64,000 bases of DNA, taken from contig JANLOO010000027.1 in the NCBI GenBank assembly GCA_031366605.1, forward strand, positions 14,431-78,430, written 5' to 3'. A program made the position numbers and the translations under genes. Source of the DNA: CALMEC01 sp031366605 (GTDB taxonomy: Bacteria; Actinomycetota; Thermoleophilia; Miltoncostaeales; Miltoncostaeaceae). Below are positions 55,652 through 64,000 of this stretch, in pieces (the stretch's first letter is position 1; each line of letters begins with the position of its first letter). The notes under the pieces were generated by a model. It was not told where the DNA came from and did not search any database. It saw nothing but the letters and a program-made list of their open reading frames with translations.

Positions 55652-57487
55652 GTGGCTACCAGAGAAGACCTTCGCAATGTCGCAATCGTCGCCCATGTCG
55701 ATCATGGGAAGACGACGCTCGTCGACGCCATGCTCTGGCAGTCGGGTGCGTTTCGCGCGAACCAGGACGTCAACGAGCGGGTGATGGACTCCACCGACCT
55801 GGAGCGCGAGAAGGGCATCACGATCCTCGCCAAGAACACGGCCGTGCGTCACGGCGGACTCAAGATCAACATCGTGGACACCCCCGGTCACGCCGACTTC
55901 GGCGGCGAGGTCGAACGCGGCCTGCACATGGTCGACGGCGTGTTGCTGCTGGTCGACGCGAGTGAAGGCCCCTTGCCGCAGACGCGGTTCGTGCTGCGCA
56001 AAGCGCTCGAGGCCGAGCTGCCGGTCGTGCTGATCGTCAACAAGGTCGACCGGCCGGACGCGCGCATCAGCGAAGTCGTCGACGAGGTCTATGAACTCTT
56101 CCTGGACCTGGACGCCAACGAGACCCAGATCGAGTTCCCGATCGTCTACTGCAATGCCAAGGCCGGGCGGGCGTCGCTGACCCCCGACGATCAGGGCACG
56201 GACTTGGAGCCGTTGTTCAAGGTACTGGCCGACTACATCCCGGCGCCGACGTACACCGAGGGCAAACCGCTGCAGGCGCTCGTCACCAACCTCTCCGCCA
56301 GCGCGTACGTGGGGCGCCTCGCGATCTGCCGCGTCCACGAGGGCACGATCACCAAGGGCCAGGCCATCGCGTGGTGCCGGCGTGACGGCTCGATCCAGTC
56401 TGCCAAGGTCAGCGAGCTGTACGTCACTGAAGAGCTGGAGCGCGTGCCGGTCGAGTCGGCCGGGCCCGGCGAAATCATCGAGATCTCCGGCCTGGCCGAG
56501 GTGACGATCGGCGAGACGCTCGCCGACCCCGTCGACCCTGTCGCGCTGCCGGTGATCAACGTCGACGAGCCGTCGCTGTCAATGACGCTCGGCATCAACA
56601 CCTCTCCCCTGGCGGGACGCGACGGCACCAAGCTCACCGCCCGTCAGGTTCAGGACCGGCTGACGCAGGAGCTGGTCGGCAACGTCGCGCTGCGCGTCCT
56701 GCCGACCGAGCGTCCCGACACCTGGGAGGTCCAAGGTCGCGGCGAGCTGCAACTGGCCGTCTTGGTCGAGACGATGCGTCGCGAGGGCTTTGAACTGACT
56801 GTCGGCAAGCCGCAGGTGTTGACCCGCGAGATCGACGGCAAGATCTGCGAGCCGCTCGAGCGCGTGTCGATCGACGTGCCCGAGGAGATGTTGGGCGTCG
56901 TCACCCAGCTGCTCGCCCTGCGCAAGGGGCGCCTGGAGCAAATCGTCAACCACGGCACCGGTTGGGTACGCATGGAGTACTTGATCCCGGCGCGTGGCCT
57001 GGTCGGGTTCCGCACCGAATTCTTGACCGAGACACGTGGCACGGGCCTGCTGCACCACATTTTCGACCGGTGGGAGCCGTGGATGGGCGAGATCCGCACC
57101 CGTCCGCGCGGTAGCCTGGTCGCCGACCGCATCGGCGTGACGACGCAGTTCGCGCTGTTCAGCCTGCAGGAGCGCGGCACCCTGTTCGTCGGGCCGGGGG
57201 AGCACGTCTACGAAGGCGCGATCATCGGCGAGAACGGCCGGGGCGACGACATGGACGTCAACGCCACCAAAGAGAAGAAGCTGACCAACATCCGCTCATC
57301 AACGGCCGACGAGTTGGTGCGCCTGATCCCGCCGCGGCCGATGTCATTGGACCAGGCGATGGAGTTCGTCCGCGACGACGAGTGTGTCGAGGTCACCCCC
57401 GAGCGCGTCCGTCTGCGCAAGGTTGCCCTCCTCGGCCACGAACGCGCGAAGCTCAACAGGAACCGCGGAGCCCCTGCACCGTCGTAG
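55652..57487 (+). CDS. typA: TypA/BipA translational GTPase
   Basis: A 611-aa ribosome-associated GTPase. G1 is AHVDHGKTTL, G3 is DTPGHADF, G4 is NKVDRPDAR; the C-terminal domain contains RPRGSLVADRIGVTTQFALF and GEHVYEGAIIGENGRGDD, typical of BipA. Acts in ribosome assembly and stress adaptation. GTG 55652 gives the standard N-terminus (ATREDLRNVAIVAHVDHGK); TACCAT 8 nt before it may be a -10. Upstream in-frame codons lack homology. Confidence 0.95.
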   Translation: MATREDLRNVAIVAHVDHGKTTLVDAMLWQSGAFRANQDVNERVMDSTDLEREKGITILAKNTAVRHGGLKINIVDTPGHADFGGEVERGLHMVDGVLLLVDASEGPLPQTRFVLRKALEAELPVVLIVNKVDRPDARISEVVDEVYELFLDLDANETQIEFPIVYCNAKAGRASLTPDDQGTDLEPLFKVLADYIPAPTYTEGKPLQALVTNLSASAYVGRLAICRVHEGTITKGQAIAWCRRDGSIQSAKVSELYVTEELERVPVESAGPGEIIEISGLAEVTIGETLADPVDPVALPVINVDEPSLSMTLGINTSPLAGRDGTKLTARQVQDRLTQELVGNVALRVLPTERPDTWEVQGRGELQLAVLVETMRREGFELTVGKPQVLTREIDGKICEPLERVSIDVPEEMLGVVTQLLALRKGRLEQIVNHGTGWVRMEYLIPARGLVGFRTEFLTETRGTGLLHHIFDRWEPWMGEIRTRPRGSLVADRIGVTTQFALFSLQERGTLFVGPGEHVYEGAIIGENGRGDDMDVNATKEKKLTNIRSSTADELVRLIPPRPMSLDQAMEFVRDDECVEVTPERVRLRKVALLGHERAKLNRNRGAPAPS

Positions 57488-57501
57488 TCGTTTGCGTGGG
57501 C

Positions 57502-57927
57502 TTATCCGGCGTTGGGCACCTTTCGCCAGGTGATGGTCAGGGTCACCGACAGTGGGCGGTCCCCACGGTTTCGCATGCGGATGGTCCAGGTCTTGCCGGC
57601 GGGTGTCACCGGCGTGGTGATGCCGGAGCAGAAGAGCGACCCGGCGGCGCCCTGGCAGGCGTCGTTGGCAAACGCGCTGGGAACGACGAGCACCCCGAAC
57701 TTGGGGCCGCCGTTTCGCTGTTGCGTCAGGGTGAAGTTCTTGACGCCATCGCTCGACGCCCGGACCTTGAACGCGAACTCGCCTTTGGGGAACGTGCCGA
57801 GCGCGAACGTGTTGCGCTCGAGTGGGTTGAGCGTCATCTCGTAGGTGAACTTGTTGGGCTGCGCACCGGCGATGGCCGGTAGGGCGAGGATTGCGATCGA
57901 CGTGAGCGTGAGCGAACGGATGCGCAT
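57502..57927 (-). CDS. Small secreted protein of unknown function
   Basis: A 141-aa exported protein. The signal peptide LTLTSIAILALPAIAGA ends at AQPNKF. The mature part is beta-rich (TYEMTLNPLERNTFALGTFP, SVTLTITWRKVPNAG) and carries two Cys. Domain-like size suggests a single Ig-like or jelly-roll fold. It converges on typA with 14 bp between stops. Confidence 0.75.
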   Translation of the reverse strand: MRIRSLTLTSIAILALPAIAGAQPNKFTYEMTLNPLERNTFALGTFPKGEFAFKVRASSDGVKNFTLTQQRNGGPKFGVLVVPSAFANDACQGAAGSLFCSGITTPVTPAGKTWTIRMRNRGDRPLSVTLTITWRKVPNAG

Positions 57928-58136
57928 GCGAAGTCTCCTGGCACTGGGTTGACGCGACGATAGCGTCACCCGCCGGGGAGCGGGCCGGGATTGCCAACGC
58001 GACCCGGTCGGACACGGCACGAACGACGTGTGTGCCCCCAGGGCGAACTGTTACAAACCTTCCGTAGGGAAGGGTCGTTTTCGATCACGTGATCCGTGTC
58101 GCCAAGAGCGGTTTGGAGACATCCGTGTCTGATGCG

Positions 58137-58184
58137 AAAACAGGATCGGAGCGCCGCGATACTGCGCGGCGCGAATCCTGTTTT
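58137..58184. terminator. Long bipartite hairpin downstream of the AceE-like gene
   Basis: AAAACAGGAT pairs with ATCCTGTTTT and, inside it, GCGCCGCG pairs with CGCGGCGC, with a 6-nt loop and small bulges. The A/T run on both sides makes it a plausible bidirectional terminator, mainly for the minus-strand E1 gene ending at 58271. Confidence 0.7.
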
Positions 58185-58198
58185 CCCCTCAGCGGGGT

Positions 58199-58215
58199 GG
58201 GCGTTTGCAACGCCC
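58199..58215. repeat. Short hairpin next to the long hairpin
   Basis: GGGCGTT pairs with AACGCCC around TGC. Further right stands CACTGACACCAAAT (58220s), the reverse complement of which (ATTTGGTGTCAGTG) shares ATTTGGTGTCAG with 15.24 kb. Together with 58122-58131 (CCGTGTCTGA) this area is a REP-like cluster. Confidence 0.45.
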
Positions 58216-58270
58216 GCGCCACTGACACCAAATATGTCACAAACTTCGGCGCGACGGACGCGCTCAGCGG

Positions 58271-60595
58271 CTACCGCTCGATCAGATCCACCGCTGCTCC
58301 GACGATGGTTTCGGTGTCGATCCCGTGGTGGCGGTACAGGTCCGGCAGGTCGCCGGACTGCCCAAAGCCCTCGACGCCCAGGAATGTGATCGGGGCGGGG
58401 CGGATGCCTGCGACGAACGCGAGAGCGTGGGGATGGCCGTCGACGACCGTCACGATCGGTGTCCCCGTTGGCGCGGGGAAGAGTTCGTCGAGGATCCCCG
58501 CATCGCCGCTTTCCAGACCCTGCCGCGCCCGCAGGGCACGGAACACCAGGTCCGGGCTGGTCAGACATACGACCCCGGCGGCAACGCCGAACGCGGCCAG
58601 CTCATCGGCGGCTGCGATGACCTCGGGCATCACCGCCCCCACGCCGACCAACGTCATTGCGGCGTCGGTCACGTTGCGCAGCCGGTAGCCGCCGGCCACG
58701 ACCTGCAGCCTGCGCCGCTCGCGGTCCTCGCCCTCGTCAGGCAGGTCCGCCAAACCCTGGTCGACCGGGCGGGTCGAGAGTCGGAAGTACGCCGAGGTCC
58801 CTTCCGGACGACCGAGTTGCGCGAGGGCGTGGAGCATCGTCCACTCCAGGTCCTGGGCGAACGCGGGCTCCCACGCGACCACCCCCGGCTGGGCGATGCC
58901 GATGCTCGGCGTCACCGTCGACTGGTGGGCACCGCCTTCGGGCGCCAAGCTCACCCCCGACGGCGTTCCGATCAGAATCGATTGGCCACCGGCGTAGACG
59001 CCAAATGACCACGGCTCCAGTGATCGGCCGACGAACGGGTCATAGACCGTGCCGATGGGGAGCAGGGGCTGGCCGTCGCGCTCCCACGTCACACCGAGTT
59101 CGCCGAGCAACCCGACCAGGTTGGTCTCGGCGATGCCCAGCTCGATGTGGCCACCGTGATCGTGCTCGCGCCACCGCACGAGGGTGCCCGTGTCGCCCGC
59201 GAACCAGTCGATGCGCTCGCCGATCGACCACACGCCCTGCGCGTTGATCCACCCACCCAGGTTCGTCGAGGTCGCCACGTCTGGACTGACGGTGACGACA
59301 TGCGCGGCGACGTCGGGGGCCTCGCGTGAGAGATCGGTCAGGAATCGACCGAGCGTCTGCTGGGTCGAGACCGTACCGCGGTGATCGCGGTCGAGGACGG
59401 GTGGCACCTGCGGCGGCGGGCGACGTGGGAGATCGTCGCGGGTCAGGCGGACGGCGGTCTGCGCGCACGCGACGGCTGCGGCGCTGCCCTGTGGCAATGA
59501 CGCCCATGGGTGGTCGAGATCAGCGTCCAAGTCGGTCGCCAGCGTCCGCATCTGCTCGGCGTTGAGCAACGCAGAATGGTTCGCCGGGTGACCCTCGGTC
59601 GGCAGACGCCAACCCTTGACGGTGTACGCGAACACGATTGCCGGACGGTCGACTGCGGCGTCGGCCTCGCGATAGGCGTCGAGCAGGGCGTCCAGGTCGT
59701 GGCCACCCAGGTCACGGATCGCGCGGCGCAGATCTGCGTCGTCCAGCTCGGCCACAAGCGCTGCCACGCGTTGGCGACCACGCCCCGTGCCGGGGAGCCG
59801 CGCGCGCAGTTCGGCGTCGCTGGAGCGCAGCAGGCGCTGGAACTCCTCGTTGCCCATCTCGTCGATCCGGCCGCGCAAGTCGGATCCCCCAGGCCGGCCG
59901 AACAGCTCGGTCAGAAACCGTCCGTATTTGACCGTGATCGTGTGCCACCCCGCGGCCTGGAACATGCCGATGAGTCGGTCGATCGCGATGTCGGGCACCA
60001 CCCGGTCGAGCGATTGGCGGTTGAGATCGACGACCCACATGACCTCACCCAGGTTGGGCACCATTGGGTCGACCAACGCCTCCCAGACCGCGCCCTCGTC
60101 CAGTTCGGCGTCCCCGATCAGCGCGATGTGCCGCCCACCGACCCCGACCTCGAAGTGGCCCGCGACATATCGGTGCGCGAGCGCCGACCACAGGGTCGCG
60201 GTCGCACCGATGCCGACCGACCCGGTCGAGAAGTCGACCGGGTCGGGGTCCTTGGTGCGGCTGGGGTAGCTCTGCAACCCGCCGAATGCGCGCAGCGATT
60301 CCATCTGCCGGGGCGTCAGATGACCCAGCAGGGAGTTGATCGCATGCAGCACAGGCGATGCGTGTGGTTTGACCGACACGCGGTCCGGGGCTTCGAGAAA
60401 GCCGAACCACAGCGCCGTCATGATGCTGACCATCGAGGCGCTCGATCCCTGGTGGCCGCCGACCTTGATGCCGGACCGGGTCGTCCGGACCGTGTTGGCG
60501 TGATGCACCATGGCCGTCGCAAGCCACAGCACGCGCGCCTCGATCGCGCGCAGAACGTCCGTATCGACCGCGCTCGCCGCGGGTGCGACAGTCAT
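58271..60595 (-). CDS. Pyruvate dehydrogenase E1 (AceE-like) / transketolase-family enzyme
   Basis: A 774-aa homodimeric-type thiamine-diphosphate E1. GGHQGSSASMVSIMTALWF and DFSTGSVGIGATATLW open the first domain; the cofactor motif is GDAELDEGAVWEALVDP then VVDLNRQSLD. The central domain has GIAETNLVGLLGELG with the catalytic Glu; the C-terminal has TFLGVEGFGQSG. It is about 110 aa shorter than E. coli AceE. The substrate may be pyruvate or another 2-oxo acid; no E2 or E3 is nearby. It ends at the hairpin cluster. Confidence 0.9.
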   Translation of the reverse strand: MTVAPAASAVDTDVLRAIEARVLWLATAMVHHANTVRTTRSGIKVGGHQGSSASMVSIMTALWFGFLEAPDRVSVKPHASPVLHAINSLLGHLTPRQMESLRAFGGLQSYPSRTKDPDPVDFSTGSVGIGATATLWSALAHRYVAGHFEVGVGGRHIALIGDAELDEGAVWEALVDPMVPNLGEVMWVVDLNRQSLDRVVPDIAIDRLIGMFQAAGWHTITVKYGRFLTELFGRPGGSDLRGRIDEMGNEEFQRLLRSSDAELRARLPGTGRGRQRVAALVAELDDADLRRAIRDLGGHDLDALLDAYREADAAVDRPAIVFAYTVKGWRLPTEGHPANHSALLNAEQMRTLATDLDADLDHPWASLPQGSAAAVACAQTAVRLTRDDLPRRPPPQVPPVLDRDHRGTVSTQQTLGRFLTDLSREAPDVAAHVVTVSPDVATSTNLGGWINAQGVWSIGERIDWFAGDTGTLVRWREHDHGGHIELGIAETNLVGLLGELGVTWERDGQPLLPIGTVYDPFVGRSLEPWSFGVYAGGQSILIGTPSGVSLAPEGGAHQSTVTPSIGIAQPGVVAWEPAFAQDLEWTMLHALAQLGRPEGTSAYFRLSTRPVDQGLADLPDEGEDRERRRLQVVAGGYRLRNVTDAAMTLVGVGAVMPEVIAAADELAAFGVAAGVVCLTSPDLVFRALRARQGLESGDAGILDELFPAPTGTPIVTVVDGHPHALAFVAGIRPAPITFLGVEGFGQSGDLPDLYRHHGIDTETIVGAAVDLIER

Positions 60596-60751
60596 TGGGT
60601 CGATCCTATCCCTGGTCGCGAGGGCCGCGAGCTGTGGGGAGGATGATCCCGCCGGCTGATCTCAATACCAAACGATCCGGCGCAGGTACGTCGCCCCGCA
60701 AACCCCGCCCGCCAGGCATTCCCGGACGAGCGTGCAGGCGGGTGGGGCTGC

Positions 60752-61048
60752 TCAGAGATCTCTTGGCGGCGTCAGCCGGACTCGAAAGCCGACCTCACCC
60801 CGGGGCACCTCATCGAACACCTCGAGGTGGGTGACCTCTGCGCCCGGGGGGCCGACCCGGCAGAACGCAGACACCTGGTGAACCGCGTCGGTTCGGCCCT
60901 CCAGGACCGCTTCGACCATCCCGTCGCTCAGGTTGCGCACCCATCCGTTGACGCCCGCCGCCTCGGCCACCCGGCGGGTGGACTCACGAAAGAACACCCC
61001 CTGGACCAAACCGTGTACCACGACGCGCTTGCGGATCAGGTCGCTCAT
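60752..61048 (-). CDS. acyP: Acylphosphatase
   Basis: A 98-aa enzyme that hydrolyses acyl phosphates. VVVHGLVQGVFFRESTRR has the catalytic Arg, and VNGWVRNLSDGMVEAVLEG the Asn and anion loop. Length and motifs are normal for the family. It lies 41 bp downstream of the aminotransferase gene on the same strand, possibly one transcript. Confidence 0.94.
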   Translation of the reverse strand: MSDLIRKRVVVHGLVQGVFFRESTRRVAEAAGVNGWVRNLSDGMVEAVLEGRTDAVHQVSAFCRVGPPGAEVTHLEVFDEVPRGEVGFRVRLTPPRDL

Positions 61049-61089
61049 CGCCGCCCAAGCATGCCGTGGACGGTCAGGGTGGGCAACGC

Positions 61090-61908
61090 CTATCCGGCGG
61101 TCACGGCCACCGACTCGACGTGGGTGAGCGACGCGGCGCTGACGGCGTCAACGACCTCGCGTACACCCGTGGTGGTGACGTCGAAGGTCGCGATGCCGAG
61201 CACCGTGTGTACCGGAACGGCCTCCTGGTAGCTCGAGAGCAGAAACGCCCCGTCGGCATTGGCGAGTCCCTCGAGCGTCATCTCGCGCTCGACGGTCGGG
61301 ACGGCCTCGGTCGCGACCCGGCGGGTGATCGAATCGAGCACCCCGGCGTCGAGTGGCGGGAACACCAGTGTGTCGCCTTCGAGCCATGCGAACGATGTGG
61401 TCGGTCCCTCAAGGATCACGCGGTCGTCGGCGCGGTAGAGCAACGCATCGTTCATCCCCTGGTCCTTGGCCATGCGCTGCGCGCGCATGTTGGCCGAGTA
61501 GGACAGCGTCTTGACGCCGATCAACAGAGGCGTGACGCGGTGGGCGACCGGCATCAGGCCGATGCCCTCGGGGCCCCACACGGGCAGCGGCTCTTCGCGC
61601 CAGATGCGGATGCCGCTGCGGGTGACGATCAGACGGGCCGCGCAGTCGGCGTTGACGGTCGCCTCGCAGAACACGGCCATCTCTTGGCGCAGCAGGTCCG
61701 TGTCGATGGGGATGCCCGCCCCGGCGCCGGACTTGGCCAGGCGCTCCAAATGCGCATCGGGGGTGCGCGGCCGGCGTCCGTAGAAGCGCATGCCCTCGAA
61801 CACGCCGTCGCCGCGGACCAAGCCGTCGTCCAACGCCACCCGGACGGGGGCGTCGTCGGGGACGACCTCGCCGTCGATCATCACTGCAAATCGGTTCGTC
61901 TGTGTCAT
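61090..61908 (-). CDS. Class IV PLP aminotransferase / aminodeoxychorismate lyase-like
   Basis: A 272-aa fold-type IV PLP enzyme. DDGLVRGDGVFEGMRFY is the opening with phosphate contacts; the Schiff-base Lys is in GVKTLSYSANM; the catalytic Glu is in VILEGPTTSFAWLEG. It may be a branched-chain or D-amino acid aminotransferase, or 4-amino-4-deoxychorismate lyase; the motifs do not separate these. ATG 61908 is chosen over 61917. Confidence 0.88.
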   Translation of the reverse strand: MTQTNRFAVMIDGEVVPDDAPVRVALDDGLVRGDGVFEGMRFYGRRPRTPDAHLERLAKSGAGAGIPIDTDLLRQEMAVFCEATVNADCAARLIVTRSGIRIWREEPLPVWGPEGIGLMPVAHRVTPLLIGVKTLSYSANMRAQRMAKDQGMNDALLYRADDRVILEGPTTSFAWLEGDTLVFPPLDAGVLDSITRRVATEAVPTVEREMTLEGLANADGAFLLSSYQEAVPVHTVLGIATFDVTTTGVREVVDAVSAASLTHVESVAVTAG

Positions 61909-61963
61909 GGAGATCACGGTAGCAACGCGGCCGGCGATTTTGGAGGAACCGCCGTTGCGGTTC

Positions 61964-63229
61964 TCAGATCAGGCCGGCCACGAGTCCAGCAAGGGCGCTC
62001 GCCGCGATGATCCACAGGACGTTGACCTTGTACCGGGCGAGCGCGACAAAGGCGCCGACGGCCAGGGCGATGGTGAGCCAATCGGGTGTGCCATCGACGA
62101 CCAGGACATGACGGCCGACGAACACCGCCAGGCCCGCGATGACGCCGACGATCGCGACGCTGACACCGTGGAGGGCGCTGGCGATGCGGCCTCGTTGCGG
62201 GAGGCGGTCGATGTACGGGCCACCCAACAGGATGAAGACGAACGATGGCACGAACGTGCAGAGGGTGGCGACGGCGGCGCCGCCCAACGCCCACAGGTGC
62301 GAATGATGTGTCGTCCAGCCGGCGAGATAGCCGACGAACGTGTTGACCATGATCAGCGGTCCGGGTGTGGTTTCGCCCAGGGCGAGGCCCGCGACCATGT
62401 CCTTGGACGTCAACCAATGGAAATGGTGGACCGCCTGGTCGGCCACAAACGGCAGCACGGCGTAGGCGCCGCCGAACGTCACGAGTGCCGTCAGCGAGAA
62501 GAACCCGGCCAGGTCTGCCACGACACCACCGACCAGCAGTAGCCCCGCGACCGGGAGGATCCACGCCGCGAGCACCCCGGCGGTCCGGCGCGCACCGGTT
62601 GCCACGCGTCCCGCGGCGGGCTCGGCGGCGGCCATTTCACCGTGACCCAGGCCAGGAAACGATCCGGGCGCCAGGCGCTGCATCATGACGGCGATGACCG
62701 CGGCGGCGACGAGGATGAGTGGAAACGGCACACCCAGCATCAACGCGACGAATGCCGCCGCTGCCAAGCCGATCGTGACGGGCGTGCGCGCGACGCGCCC
62801 GCCAACCCGGATCAGCGCGGCGACGACCAGCCCGACGACTGCGCCACCCAGGCCGCGCACGACTCCGGCGACCTCAGCCACCCCGCCGAACCGCACGTAG
62901 ACAAACGAGAGCCCGCAGAGCACCACGAAGCTCGGCAGCACGAACAGCCCACCCGCCGCGATCGCGCCACGAACCCCATGCAGCCGCCAGCCCACGTATG
63001 TCGCGAGCTGCTGCGCCTCGGGCCCCGGCAATGCGAAACAGAACGCGAGCGCATGCAGAAACCGGCTCTCCGAGATCCACCCGCGCCGCTCCACCAGCTC
63101 CTCGTGCATGATCGCGACCTGCCCTGCGGGTCCCCCGAACGAGATGCATCCCAGCTTGAGCCAAAACCGCAGCGCCTGGGCCTCAGTGGGGCGGCGCGAC
63201 TCGTGTGGCAGGACAGGCGCGTCGGTCAT
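61964..63229 (-). CDS. chrA: Chromate transporter (ChrA, two-domain)
   Basis: A 421-aa CHR-family anion transporter with two homologous halves of about five helices each. N-half: LKLGCISFGGPAGQVAIMHE and FALPGPEAQQLATYVGWRLH. C-half: VTFGGAYAVLPFVADQAV and LALGETTPGPLIMVNTFVGY. It should export or exchange chromate/sulfate-type oxyanions. No regulator (ChrB) is adjacent. Confidence 0.94.
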   Translation of the reverse strand: MTDAPVLPHESRRPTEAQALRFWLKLGCISFGGPAGQVAIMHEELVERRGWISESRFLHALAFCFALPGPEAQQLATYVGWRLHGVRGAIAAGGLFVLPSFVVLCGLSFVYVRFGGVAEVAGVVRGLGGAVVGLVVAALIRVGGRVARTPVTIGLAAAAFVALMLGVPFPLILVAAAVIAVMMQRLAPGSFPGLGHGEMAAAEPAAGRVATGARRTAGVLAAWILPVAGLLLVGGVVADLAGFFSLTALVTFGGAYAVLPFVADQAVHHFHWLTSKDMVAGLALGETTPGPLIMVNTFVGYLAGWTTHHSHLWALGGAAVATLCTFVPSFVFILLGGPYIDRLPQRGRIASALHGVSVAIVGVIAGLAVFVGRHVLVVDGTPDWLTIALAVGAFVALARYKVNVLWIIAASALAGLVAGLI

Positions 63230-63245
63230 CGACGCCACCTCATCC

Positions 63246-63620
63246 TCAGGCGTCGTCGGGCGCGTCGACGGCGTGGGCGAAGAGCGCAGCCCGGTCGCAC
63301 CACTCGGTCGTCAGCTCGTGTGTTGCGGCGAGCACGACCTGAGGCGCCTGGTCCGCCTCAAACGCCTCCTGCCACCGCGGCGCGCACAGGCACCATCGGT
63401 CGCCGGGGCGCAATCCCGCAAAGCCGAATTCCGGGTGCGGCGTGGACAGGTCGTTGCCAGAGGCCAACGAGAAGCCCAAGAACTCCTCGGTCATGATCAC
63501 ACAGACGGTGTGAACGCCGAGATCACCCGAGCCCGTGTTGCAGCACCCGTCCCTGAAGTACCCGGTCATCGGTTCGATTGAACAGGACTCCAACTCGCCG
63601 CCGAGGATGTTCCGCGCCAT
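63246..63620 (-). CDS. DUF2237 family protein
   Basis: A 124-aa protein. ARNILGGELESCSIEPMTGY, FRDGCCNTGSGDLGVHTVCV and MTEEFLGFSLASGNDLSTP are the DUF2237 signature, with Cys in SCSIEP and CC. The family has no established role; the conserved Cys/His suggest metal or redox function. It is followed by the chromate gene. Confidence 0.9.
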   Translation of the reverse strand: MARNILGGELESCSIEPMTGYFRDGCCNTGSGDLGVHTVCVIMTEEFLGFSLASGNDLSTPHPEFGFAGLRPGDRWCLCAPRWQEAFEADQAPQVVLAATHELTTEWCDRAALFAHAVDAPDDA

Positions 63621-63624
63621 GGCC

Positions 63625-64000
63625 CTATCGTGTCAGAGCGCTCGGTTCGACGAGCTTGCGGACCATCCAGACCTCTTCGGTTGGCCAGCGTCGCGCCCAA
63701 TCTGCTGTGACGAACGTGTACGTCGATGTCGCATCCGGGGGGGCTTGTAATTCGTTGAGGCCATCGATGGCAAAGCCACATTCGCGAAGCAGCCGGATCA
63801 TCTCGCCGTGCGGCAGATGGAACTCGATGGAGTCGTCGTCCTCCCAGTCAAAGCGATGCATGCCGAATTGGTCGCGGCGCAGCTCGGTCCCGGCCGGCTC
63901 ATCGGCCAGGTCCGCCATGCACATCATCAGCAGCGGGGAGTTGACCAGGAACACCAGGCGCCCACCCGGGCGCAGCAGGCGTGCGGCCTCGGGAAGCCAC
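63625..64000 (-). CDS. SAM-dependent methyltransferase (5' end outside window)
   Basis: Only the C-terminal 124 residues are visible, with the frame open at base 64000. WLPEAARLLRPGGRLVFLVN is the end of the Rossmann methyltransferase fold (class I, UbiE/type 11-like); the rest is a substrate lid. It ends 4 bp before the DUF2237 gene on the same strand, so they may be one operon. The substrate is not identifiable. Confidence 0.85.
   Translation of the reverse strand, partial: WLPEAARLLRPGGRLVFLVNSPLLMMCMADLADEPAGTELRRDQFGMHRFDWEDDDSIEFHLPHGEMIRLLRECGFAIDGLNELQAPPDATSTYTFVTADWARRWPTEEVWMVRKLVEPSALTR

Noticed and set aside
59510..60646. 378-codon plus-strand frame opposite the AceE-like gene
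   Set aside because: Antisense shadow with no domain; the opposite strand carries all E1 motifs.

Overview
The window is high-GC DNA with densely packed genes on both strands, GTG/TTG starts and many 1-4 bp start/stop overlaps. Gene content points to an actinobacterium, probably of the Thermoleophilia/Solirubrobacterales kind. The evidence is a CysO-CysM-Mec cysteine operon, large secreted Ig-like proteins, a sigma factor with a membrane-anchored tail, a DUF1385/long ThyX-like pair, and several start codons 6-8 nt after a -10 box (leaderless transcripts). That placement is inference from gene content. No plasmid, phage structural or CRISPR signature is visible, so this reads as chromosome with one small accessory stretch.

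Layout. 1-9.9 kb: partial beta-carbonic anhydrase, ychF, a YqeY-like protein, a flavin-type oxidase, a Phd/PIN toxin-antitoxin pair, a B12-binding radical SAM protein beside methylmalonyl-CoA epimerase, then two paralogous secreted Ig-like proteins. 10-19.4 kb: the sigma factor with transmembrane tail, the overlapping ThyX-like/DUF1385/SRPBCC operon, a cold-shock protein, a glyoxalase, rarA, an MFS exporter and a membrane protein/zinc-ribbon pair. 19.5-22.4 kb: rhodanese-ThiF, CysO, CysM and Mec, a sulfur-carrier cysteine pathway. 22.4-30.7 kb: NYN-domain protein, citrate synthase, SixA, a decayed potassium-uptake locus, fabI, a phosphoesterase and a ferredoxin/reductase pair. 30.9-42.9 kb: tRNA-Asp and tRNA-Val, a cation/proton antiporter, a peptidoglycan-binding M23-type protein, a decayed acyl-CoA synthetase, aldo/keto reductase, PhzF, fused 2-oxoacid dehydrogenase E1, an isocitrate dehydrogenase-family enzyme, YaaA, and a double-FKBP lipoprotein. 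42.9-48.8 kb: fatty acid desaturase, a frameshifted DUF4239 gene, a SOUL protein, and a universal stress protein-TerC operon behind a yybP-ykoY (manganese) riboswitch.

49-55.6 kb is the accessory stretch: an XRE/nucleotidyltransferase pair, an ATPase relic, MazEF, a small gene broken by two stops, a 63-aa protein and an epoxide hydrolase. Three ~95 bp imperfect-palindromic repeats separate the last of these into compartments, and a fourth partial copy runs into the 3' end of tRNA-Glu. It looks like a tandem array of att-like, tRNA-derived repeats with one gene or operon per compartment and no integrase in view. This is the most unusual feature of the window.

55.6-64 kb returns to ordinary chromosome: typA, a small secreted protein, an AceE-like E1, acylphosphatase, a class IV aminotransferase, a chromate transporter, DUF2237 and a partial methyltransferase.
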